A stretch of DNA of 54,514 bases from Lentzea cavernae (GTDB taxonomy: Bacteria > Actinomycetota > Actinomycetes > Mycobacteriales > Pseudonocardiaceae): assembly GCF_014653695.1 (NCBI RefSeq), contig NZ_BNAR01000032.1:1-54514 (forward strand), in the 5' to 3' direction. Under the pieces are notes generated by a model, which worked only from the letters and a program-made list of their open reading frames with translations, had not been told where the DNA came from and made no database searches. Of the stretch, positions 8,281 through 14,130 are shown piece after piece. Made by a program: the position numbers and the translations under genes. The first letter of the stretch is position 1. Every line of letters starts with the position of its first letter.

Positions 8281-8571
8281 ATGGGCGATTCGAAGGACGA
8301 GAACGAGAAGTTCCAGGAGGAGCTCATCGGCCTCGACCCACACGATCCCGAGACGAAGGCGTTCGCCGACCACCTCGACCGCATGCAGCGGCACCGCCCC
8401 GGTTACACCGTCGAGGGGTACCTGGAGGGCGTGCAGGACTTCGCCGACTCGGCGAACCGCACGACGGGCCACCAGCGGCTGGTCGCCGTGCTCATCGTGG
8501 GTCTCATCCTGCTGGGCGTGCTCCTGACGATCTGGTTCGCCCTGGGCGACATCCTCGCCATCATCTTCTGA
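8281..8571 (+). CDS. Small membrane protein of unknown function
   Basis: Protein of 96 aa: a charged N-terminus (MGDSKDENEKFQEELIGLDP), a soluble stretch rich in D/H/R, and one C-terminal transmembrane helix (about residues 66-95, RLVAVLIVGLILLGVLLTIW...). The topology would place the acidic N-terminal part in the cytoplasm as a tail-anchored protein. No family recognised. GTCAAC-type palindromes lie upstream, and a 13-bp tandem repeat begins immediately after its stop codon. Confidence 0.7.
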   Translation: MGDSKDENEKFQEELIGLDPHDPETKAFADHLDRMQRHRPGYTVEGYLEGVQDFADSANRTTGHQRLVAVLIVGLILLGVLLTIWFALGDILAIIF

Positions 8572-8661
8572 CCCGCTCTCCTGGCCCGCTCTTCTACCCC
8601 GGTCTCCTGGTCAGCTCTTCCGCCCGGTCTCCTGGCCCGCTCTCCTGGCCCGCTCTCCTGC
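8572..8661 (+). repeat. Tandem repeat of a 13-bp unit, about seven copies
   Basis: Units of CCCGCTCTCCTGG start at 8572, 8585, 8598, 8611 (degenerate, 12 bp), 8623, 8636 and 8649. The array begins at the base after the stop codon of the small membrane gene and is almost all pyrimidine plus G on this strand. It is non-coding in context. Spacing and unit length exclude a CRISPR array. Confidence 0.75.
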
Positions 8662-8758
8662 CCCAGACCGGGGCCAACTCCTTAACGGGGTCTTACGACC
8701 TCACCTGCGCGACCACCGCCCGGGAAGCTCCGAGGCGCCCGCGGAGTTATAAAGAGAC

Positions 8759-9181
8759 ATGGAACCTGTTGTCGGCGCCACCCCGAAAGTCGTGCGTTCC
8801 GAAGAGGAATGGCGCGCCCAGCTCAACCCCGCCGAGTACGCGGTGCTGCGGCAGGCAGGCACCGAGCGTCCGTGGACCGGGGAGTACACCGAGACCAAGA
8901 CGGAGGGCCTGTACGAGTGCCGTGCGTGCGGGGCCGAGCTCTTCCGCAGCGACACCAAGTTCGACTCGCACTGCGGCTGGCCGTCGTTCTTCTCGCCGCT
9001 GGCCGGTGACTCGGTCATCCTGCGTGAGGACCGCGCACTCGGCATGACGCGCGTGGAGGTGCTCTGCGCCGCGTGCCACAGCCACCTCGGGCACGTCTTC
9101 GAGGGCGAGGGCTACCCCACTCCGACGGATCAGCGGTACTGCATCAACTCCGTCTCCTTGAAACTCGTTCCGTCCGAATAG
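8759..9181 (+). CDS. msrB: Peptide methionine-(R)-S-oxide reductase MsrB
   Basis: Protein of 140 aa covering a complete MsrB. It reduces the R-epimer of methionine sulfoxide in proteins, with thioredoxin as usual electron donor. Visible marks are the two zinc-binding pairs CRAC and CAAC, the substrate strand HCGWPSFFSP, GHVFEGEG, and the catalytic Cys in RYCINSVSL. The start ATG at 8759 follows an AT-containing stretch (GTTATAAAGAGAC) without a strong SD. Cytoplasmic, stand-alone gene. A strong hairpin follows its stop codon. Confidence 0.95.
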   Translation: MEPVVGATPKVVRSEEEWRAQLNPAEYAVLRQAGTERPWTGEYTETKTEGLYECRACGAELFRSDTKFDSHCGWPSFFSPLAGDSVILREDRALGMTRVEVLCAACHSHLGHVFEGEGYPTPTDQRYCINSVSLKLVPSE

Positions 9182-9189
9182 GAGACTGG

Positions 9190-9220
9190 GTCCGGTCCGG
9201 CCACCCCCGGCCGGACGGAC
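9190..9220 (+). terminator. Hairpin after msrB
   Basis: The left arm 9190-9202 (GTCCGGTCCGGCC) pairs with the right arm 9209-9220 (GGCCGGACGGAC), with one bulged G and a 6-nt loop. There is no U-tract, so it is either a GC-rich terminator for msrB or a leader hairpin just ahead of the mini-ORF at 9233. Confidence 0.4.
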
Positions 9221-9232
9221 CTGGGAGGCACA

Positions 9233-9295
9233 ATGATCTTCTTCGGTACCGACGGCGAAGGCTCCGGCGGAGTCGACGGCGGTTCGTCGAGCTAG
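9233..9295 (+). CDS. Possible 20-aa Gly/Ser-rich peptide
   Basis: A short frame that encodes MIFFGTDGEGSGGVDGGSSS. It starts with ATG at 9233 preceded by GGAGG at 9224-9228 (4 nt spacing) and ends with TAG. Its Gly/Ser/Asp composition resembles the tails of the membrane proteins encoded next, although it has no Cys. The good ribosome site favours translation. It could be a leader peptide of the downstream operon, a small effector, or chance. No homology claim is made. Confidence 0.35.
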   Translation: MIFFGTDGEGSGGVDGGSSS

Positions 9296-9346
9296 CCCGA
9301 CGAGTGAGCCATAGCCAGAAGACAGGGGCAGAAGGCCGGCAACCCT

Positions 9347-9367
9347 AAGGCTTCGTCAACAAGCCTT
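9347..9367 (+). promoter_or_regulatory. Small hairpin in the leader of the TIGR04222 operon
   Basis: AAGGCTT at 9347-9353 and AAGCCTT at 9361-9367 form a perfect 7-bp stem with a 7-nt loop, 70 bp upstream of the first membrane-protein gene. It may be a weak terminator/attenuator or part of the leader RNA. Confidence 0.3.
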
Positions 9368-9437
9368 GTGAGGCTGTGGCGCGGGCCACACCATTGACCT
9401 ACCGAAGCACTTTCGGGGCAGTCAGGGGGTGGGTCGA

Positions 9438-10346
9438 ATGCCAACGCATTGGGGATTGTCAGGACCGGAGTTCCTTCAGCTGTACTGGATCGGACTGGCA
9501 CTGGCGGTGCTGGTCGCGATCGTCGTCCGGGTACGCGTGCGGGCGGGTCACAGCACCCAGCCCGTGCGCTCCCTCGACATGGACGAGCTCGCATACCTCG
9601 CGGGCGGTCCAAGGCGCGTGGTCGAGACGTCCATCGCGCGACTGCTCACCGCGGGTGAGCTCAGGACTTCACGGCGTGGCACCGTTCAGGCCACCTCCGC
9701 GACGCAGTCGCTGAACCAGGTGGACCGCGCCGTCATCACCGACAGCCAGCGCTACACCAACCGCACCGTCAACCTGATGATCCCGGCCGTCGCCAAGGAA
9801 GGCGTGGTCACGGGGATCGGCCGGCGGCTCGAGGACATGGGTCTGCTGGTCAACGCCGACGTCGCGAAAAGCGCGGTGCGCAAGGGATCCGTCGTCCTGT
9901 GGGTGCTGCTCGCGGTCGGGATCGCACGCTGGGTCAACGGCATCGTGGTCGGCGCTCCCGTCGGCTGGCTCACGTTCCAGCTCGTGGTGACCGGTCTGCT
10001 GATCCTGATCCTCACGCGCCGCACCAAGAAGGTCGTGCGCACGAGCAAGGGCAACAGCGTGCTCCAGGCCGCTCGCGCGAGCAACAGCTCCAAGGCGCGG
10101 GCGGGAAGCCTGGACGAGGTCATGTACACGGGCGCGGCCGGTGCGGTGCTGTTCGGCGGCCTCATGGTCTACCCGGACCTGGCGGTGCGCAGCTCGCTGC
10201 TCGCCTCCTCCGGGTCCGCCGGGTACAGCGCCAGCACCAACAGCGCGTGTTCGGTCGGTTCTTCTTCGTGTTCGGGTGGAAGCAGTTGCGGCGGCGGGGG
10301 CGGAGGCGGCGGCTGCGGTGGTGGCTGCGGCGGCGGCGGCAGCTGA
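9438..10346 (+). CDS. TIGR04222-type membrane protein with Gly/Cys-rich tail (1)
   Basis: Protein of 302 aa. A hydrophobic segment near the N-terminus (FLQLYWIGLALAVLVAIVV) precedes the conserved region (LDMDELAYLAGGPRRVVET-SIARLL), two more membrane segments around residues 155-192, and a C-terminal low-complexity tail of about 45 residues with five Cys (...SSCGGGGGGGGCGGGCGGGGS). This matches the TIGR04222 family as I recall it: a conserved domain followed by a near-uniform Cys-rich tail. It is the most divergent and longest of four neighbouring paralogues. ATG 9438 was chosen over GTG 9429; a G-rich SD precedes both. First gene of the cluster, 89 bp from the next. Confidence 0.8.
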   Translation: MPTHWGLSGPEFLQLYWIGLALAVLVAIVVRVRVRAGHSTQPVRSLDMDELAYLAGGPRRVVETSIARLLTAGELRTSRRGTVQATSATQSLNQVDRAVITDSQRYTNRTVNLMIPAVAKEGVVTGIGRRLEDMGLLVNADVAKSAVRKGSVVLWVLLAVGIARWVNGIVVGAPVGWLTFQLVVTGLLILILTRRTKKVVRTSKGNSVLQAARASNSSKARAGSLDEVMYTGAAGAVLFGGLMVYPDLAVRSSLLASSGSAGYSASTNSACSVGSSSCSGGSSCGGGGGGGGCGGGCGGGGS

Positions 10347-10435
10347 GAAGTCGTTCGGTCCTTTTCAGGTAACAACAGGAACCCAGGGGTAGATCTCACG
10401 TCGAAGATGCACTGACACCAGTGAGGGGAGTGCTG

Positions 10436-11236
10436 ATGTCCCAGTCTTCGGCACCGCACCGGGCCACGTGGTCCGCTGAGGAGATCGGGTTCCTGGCAGG
10501 GGGACCGGGCAGGGCGGCGGAGACCGCTCTCGCCCGGCTGCTGGACGGCGGTCTCGTGCGCATCTCACGCGAGGGCCTCGTGACCGCCGTCCACCAGAAC
10601 ACCTACGGCGCCAGGACGGCGCTGGAGGCCTACGTCCTCGCCGGACTCCAGGGCTCCGCGCGTCCGATCCGCCAGGTCGTGCAGGTCGCGATGGCGAGCC
10701 ACGAGATGGGCGCGCTGCACGAGAGCCTCGTCGCCCGCGGGGTGGTGCACCGGAAGTGGGGACGGCCTCGCGGCGGCAAGATCGCGTTGCGCGTGCTGCT
10801 GTTCCTGCTGGCGTTCGTCTCGATCTTCGTCGCCTTCGCGATCGACACGAGGCTCTTCCTGCTGACCGCGCTGCTGGTGTTCGCCGCGATCCTGCTGCGC
10901 AAACCGGGCAAGCTCACCAGGAACGGAAAAATCGTGTACCTGTACGCGCTCAAGAACCGCGGCGCTGCGGACTCGGTGGCGTTGTTCGGGTTGCGCAGGG
11001 GCAAACAGCGCGTGAACACCGGTACGTCCACTTCGTACATCCCGGTGAGCAGCTGCAGCTCGTACGACTGGGACAACCACAGCTGCGGCGGTTCGTCGAG
11101 CTGTTCGAGCAGCAGCTGCAACAGTTCGAGCGGTTGCAGCAGTTCCAGCAGCAGTTGTTCGAGCAGTAGCAGCAGTTGTAGCAGCAGCTCGAGTTGCAGT
11201 AGCAGCAGCAGTAGCTGCAGCAGTTCCAGCAGTTGA
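10436..11236 (+). CDS. TIGR04222-type membrane protein with Ser/Cys-rich tail (2)
   Basis: Protein of 266 aa from ATG 10436 with GAGGGGAG at 10423-10430. The N-terminal conserved module WSAEEIGFLAGGPGRAAET is followed by a hydrophobic pair (ALRVLLFLLAFVSIFVAFA... LFLLTALLVFAAILL) and then, from about residue 203, a tail made almost only of Ser and Cys: nine Cys spaced mostly by six or seven residues. The tail DNA is a run of AGC/AGT/TCG/TGC codons. The tail has no acidic anchor and ends in Ser. Probable substrate-like partner of the DUF692 enzyme encoded downstream (inference). Confidence 0.8.
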   Translation: MSQSSAPHRATWSAEEIGFLAGGPGRAAETALARLLDGGLVRISREGLVTAVHQNTYGARTALEAYVLAGLQGSARPIRQVVQVAMASHEMGALHESLVARGVVHRKWGRPRGGKIALRVLLFLLAFVSIFVAFAIDTRLFLLTALLVFAAILLRKPGKLTRNGKIVYLYALKNRGAADSVALFGLRRGKQRVNTGTSTSYIPVSSCSSYDWDNHSCGGSSSCSSSSCNSSSGCSSSSSSCSSSSSSCSSSSSCSSSSSSCSSSSS

Positions 11237-11247
11237 GGGGGAAACCG

Positions 11248-11997
11248 ATGGCAGACCAGGGGCTGTCCGCGGAGGAGGCGGGCTACCTGACGGACGGTTC
11301 GGGCCGTGCCGCGGAGACGGTGCTGGCCCGGCTGATCGACACCGGCCGGGTGCGGGTGTCCCGCGACGGGCTCGTCTCCGCCGTGCGCCAGGACGACCGC
11401 GGCGCCATCACTTCGATCGAGGCGCGGATGCTGAGCCAGACGCGGACCGCCGTCCGGTTCGGCGCGGTCGTCATGTCGGCCACGCACAGCGCCGAGATGA
11501 CTCAGCTGCACCGGCTCCTGCTCGACCGCGGGCTGATGCAACGGCCGCGGCGGCGCAACGACGGCTGGTGGTTCTCCCTCGCGGTCGCGGGCCTGCTGAC
11601 GCTGGCGGGCTTCGTCTCGCCGGTGTTCTTCGCCGGTGTGCCGATCGCACTGGGGTTCTTCGTGTGGCAGTACGGCCGGAGCCCGGTCACCCAGGCCGGC
11701 AAGGACGCGCTGAGGCACGTGACGGCGCACGACAGGGTGCACGCGGTGGCGCTGTACGGTCTCACCGGCAAGGTCGGCGGCCAGAGCGTCGGTGAGCTGT
11801 TCGACCTGCCGCCGAACGTCGTTCAGATGGTCCCGCCCAAGGCGCGCGAGGAAAGGCGGCGGTCCTCTTCGGACCGTGGCAGCCGGCGTTCGTCGTCGAG
11901 CTACGGGTGCGGGAGCACGTCCAGCTCGTGCGGGAGCGGTTCAGACAGCAGCTGCGGCGGTTCCAGCGGCTGCGGCGGTGGCGGAGGAGGCGACTGA
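11248..11997 (+). CDS. TIGR04222-type membrane protein with Cys/Gly/Ser tail (3)
   Basis: Protein of 249 aa from ATG 11248, with GAGGGGG just upstream overlapping the previous stop. Same plan as its neighbours: LSAEEAGYLTDGSGRAAET, a central helical part, a membrane pair (WWFSLAVAGLLTLAGFVSPVFFAGVPIALGF, about residues 109-139), the LTGKVGGQSVGELFDLPP region, then a tail with four Cys (YGCGSTSSSCGSGSDSSC... GCGGGGGGD). Its stop TGA shares a base with the start of the next gene, so translation is coupled. Confidence 0.8.
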   Translation: MADQGLSAEEAGYLTDGSGRAAETVLARLIDTGRVRVSRDGLVSAVRQDDRGAITSIEARMLSQTRTAVRFGAVVMSATHSAEMTQLHRLLLDRGLMQRPRRRNDGWWFSLAVAGLLTLAGFVSPVFFAGVPIALGFFVWQYGRSPVTQAGKDALRHVTAHDRVHAVALYGLTGKVGGQSVGELFDLPPNVVQMVPPKAREERRRSSSDRGSRRSSSSYGCGSTSSSCGSGSDSSCGGSSGCGGGGGGD

Positions 11998-12770
11998 TGG
12001 CAACGCCGACGACAGCGCGGGGAACGCGGTTGTCCCCGGAGGAGATCGGTTTCCTGACAGCGGGACCGGGCAGGGCGGCCGAGGCCGCGCTCGCGCGGTT
12101 GCTCGACGCGGGCCTGATCCGGGTGTCGCGCGACGGACTCGTGTCCGCCGTGCACCAGAACGGCCACGGCGCCACCACTCCGATCGAGGCGCGGATCCTG
12201 ACCCAGCTGCGCAAGCCCGTCCCGTTCAGCGCGGTCGTGCGGAACACCGCGAACAGCGCGGAGATGCGGGCGCTGCAGCAGGACCTGCGCGGGCGGAGGC
12301 TGACGCGGAGCCCCCGTCCCCGGCTCGGGGCGTGGTGGGTCTTCCTCGTGATCGGGTCGTTCCTGGCCCTCGCCGCCATCACGGAACCGTGGCTGCTCAT
12401 CGGAACGGCCGGTTTCCTCGTGTTCGCCTGGTGGTCGTTCGGCGCGAAACCGCTCACCAGGGCGGGCAGGGCGGCACTGGAGGGCGTGACCACGAGCGAC
12501 AGGGTTCTCGCGGTCGCACTGGAGGGTTTTCGCGGCAAGATCAGCGGACGGCCCGTCGCCGATCTCTTCGGACTGCCGCAGAACGTGGTCGGCAAGCTGC
12601 CGCGCAAGAAGAAGAGGGCCGCGGGCAGCGCCGCGGCGAGCAGTGGCGGTTGTGGCAGCTGCGGCAGCGGGTGTGGCGGCAGCAGTTGTGGTAGCAGTAG
12701 CAGTTGTTCGGGCGGCAGCAGCTGCGGTGGTGGCGGCGGTGGCTGTGGCGGCGGAGGAGGAGGCGACTGA
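11997..12770 (+). CDS. TIGR04222-type membrane protein with Gly/Ser/Cys tail (4)
   Basis: Protein of 257 aa from ATG 11997 (TGATG overlap with the previous stop), with GGAGGAGG at 11983-11990 inside the upstream tail. LSPEEIGFLTAGPGRAAEA is followed by a membrane pair (WWVFLVIGSFLALAAITEP... LIGTAGFLVFAWW, about residues 115-145) and, after a basic patch PRKKKRAAG, a tail with seven Cys ending GGGGGGD. The basic patch between the globular part and the tail, also seen as KAREERRRSSS in paralogue 3, could be a boundary for processing. Its stop overlaps the DUF692 start. Confidence 0.8.
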   Translation: MATPTTARGTRLSPEEIGFLTAGPGRAAEAALARLLDAGLIRVSRDGLVSAVHQNGHGATTPIEARILTQLRKPVPFSAVVRNTANSAEMRALQQDLRGRRLTRSPRPRLGAWWVFLVIGSFLALAAITEPWLLIGTAGFLVFAWWSFGAKPLTRAGRAALEGVTTSDRVLAVALEGFRGKISGRPVADLFGLPQNVVGKLPRKKKRAAGSAAASSGGCGSCGSGCGGSSCGSSSSCSGGSSCGGGGGGCGGGGGGD

Positions 12771-13588
12771 TGGCGGGGATCAAGGACCTGGGTGTCGGCA
12801 TCGGCTGGCGCTCGGAGATCGACCTGACCGTGGAACGGTTGCCCGGCGTGGACTTCGTCGAGGTCGTCGCCGAGAACCTCCACATCGGACACCTGCCGGA
12901 GTCGGTGACGCTGCTGCTGGAGCGCGGCGTCCCGGTGCTCCCCCACGCCGTGTCGCTGTCGCTGGGCGGAGCGGAGGAGGTCGACCTGCACCGCGTCGAG
13001 CACCTGGGCGCGGTCGCCGAGGCGGTCGGCGCGCCCATGGTCAGCGACCACGTGTGCTTCGTGCGGGCGGGCGGGCTCGACTCGGGCCACCTGATGCCGG
13101 TGCCGCGCACCAGGGACGCGCTCGACGTGCTGGTCGCGAACGTCAAGCTCGCCCAGCGGAACCTGCCCGTCCCGCTCGCGCTGGAGAACGTCGCCGCGCT
13201 GCTGGAGTGGCCGGACGGCGAGCTGTCCGAGGGCCAGTTCCTCGCCGAGCTCGTCGAGCGCACGGACTGCTGGCTGCTGGTGGACGTCGCGAACCTCTAC
13301 GCGAACGCCCGCAACATCGGCACCGACCCCGAGCGGTTCCTGGACGAGATCCCGCTCGAACGCCTGGCCTACGTGCACGTGGCCGGCGGCGAGCAGCACG
13401 GCGACATCTACCACGACACGCACGCCCACGCGGTTCTGCCGGAAGTGCTCGGAGTGCTGGACGAACTGTGCTCCCGCGTCGCACCGCCCGGCGTTCTGCT
13501 GGAACGCGACGACAACTACCCGTCCGACACCGAAATCGCGGACGAACTGGCCGCGATCCGCGCGGTGGTGGACAAACATCGTGGCTGA
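12770..13588 (+). CDS. DUF692 / MNIO-family multinuclear iron oxidative enzyme
   Basis: Protein of 272 aa with the complete DUF692 signature on a TIM-barrel-length chain. Candidate metal ligands are H59 (LPHAVSLSLGG), H94 (SDHVCF), E139 (ALENVAAL), D172/N175 (VDVANLY), H203 (YVHVAGG), D216/H218/H220 (DTHAHA) and E245 (LLERDD). Characterised relatives (MbnB, TglH, ChrH, bufferin enzymes) use two or three irons and O2 to rearrange cysteine or other residues in ribosomal peptides, usually with a partner protein. The start ATG overlaps the stop of the fourth membrane-protein gene and the next gene overlaps its 3' end, so it is co-translated with both. Substrate inferred: the Cys-rich tails encoded upstream. 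Confidence 0.9.
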   Translation: MAGIKDLGVGIGWRSEIDLTVERLPGVDFVEVVAENLHIGHLPESVTLLLERGVPVLPHAVSLSLGGAEEVDLHRVEHLGAVAEAVGAPMVSDHVCFVRAGGLDSGHLMPVPRTRDALDVLVANVKLAQRNLPVPLALENVAALLEWPDGELSEGQFLAELVERTDCWLLVDVANLYANARNIGTDPERFLDEIPLERLAYVHVAGGEQHGDIYHDTHAHAVLPEVLGVLDELCSRVAPPGVLLERDDNYPSDTEIADELAAIRAVVDKHRG

Positions 13589-13952
13589 AATCGTGGAAAA
13601 CAACAGCCTTTCGTCCGCACGCGAAAGGCTTGCCAGTCAGCAGACCGAGCTGCTAAATGCATTGCTCGCGAACGGTCCCGCTCCGGCGGGATTCGACGAA
13701 CAACGCCTCGGCGTCGAACGCCGCGCGTTGTTGTCGAAACGGCGGAGCATCGCGCGGATGCTGGGCCCGGCGGTCGCCGACGAGCTCGGCGACCGGTTCC
13801 GGCCGCTCTTCGACGCCTACGCCGTCGAACATCCACGTCGTGCGGGCTCTCGCGCGCGTGAGGACGCCGCGGCATTCGCGGAATGGTGCCGCGCTTCCGG
13901 AGAACTGCAGGAGAAGCGCGAGGTTCGCTGGAAGTTCTGGCGGTCGAACTGA
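13581..13952 (+). CDS. Small partner-like protein following the MNIO gene
   Basis: Protein of 123 aa from GTG 13581, overlapping the DUF692 gene by 8 bp. It is helical and charged: LSSARERLASQQTELLNALLANGP... RRALLSKRRSIARMLGPAVAD... DAAAFAEWCRASGEL. MNIO enzymes usually need a small substrate-recruiting partner encoded beside them (MbnC, TglI, DUF2063-like). I recall that actinomycete clusters of this kind carry a small protein of this type (SCO6045-like), but I cannot confirm the family here. No signal peptide; cytoplasmic. Last gene of the operon, followed by terminator hairpins. Confidence 0.75.
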   Translation: MAEIVENNSLSSARERLASQQTELLNALLANGPAPAGFDEQRLGVERRALLSKRRSIARMLGPAVADELGDRFRPLFDAYAVEHPRRAGSRAREDAAAFAEWCRASGELQEKREVRWKFWRSN

Positions 13953-13956
13953 CGGG

Positions 13957-14045
13957 CGAACGAGCCGGGGGCCAGAATCCCCCGTTCGGCCCTGTGGGTC
14001 CCCCAACAGCCATCGATACGTTCGAAAGGGTCGGGGGACCTTTTT
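13957..14045 (+). terminator. Double hairpin terminator after the MNIO operon
   Basis: First hairpin: CGAACG (13957-13962) pairs with CGTTCG (13983-13988), with an inner GGGGG/CCCCC. Second hairpin: GGTCCCCC (13997-14004) pairs with GGGGGACC (14033-14040), followed directly by TTTTT (14041-14045). The U-tract after the second stem is that of an intrinsic terminator. The rest of the gap to 14130 should hold the promoter of the protease gene. Confidence 0.6.
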
Positions 14046-14130
14046 CGCATTGCACCACTTTTGCCGCGAAAGGCCTTCCGGCCTGCGCGGACCACAGCGC
14101 GCAGAAATTCGAACCGTCGAGGGGATTCGA

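Noticed and set aside
8572..8661. Possible CRISPR array
   Set aside because: Units are 13 bp and contiguous, with no spacers and no cas genes nearby; it is a simple tandem repeat.
11080..11236. Non-coding microsatellite (AGC/AGT runs)
   Set aside because: The run is in frame with the TIGR04222-type protein, ends in a proper stop and is followed by an SD and start, so it is coding.
11762..13603. Minus-strand frame of 613 codons with Pro/Leu/Gln repeats
   Set aside because: It is the mirror of the Cys/Gly/Ser tails and the DUF692 gene; the repeats come from tail codons read backwards.
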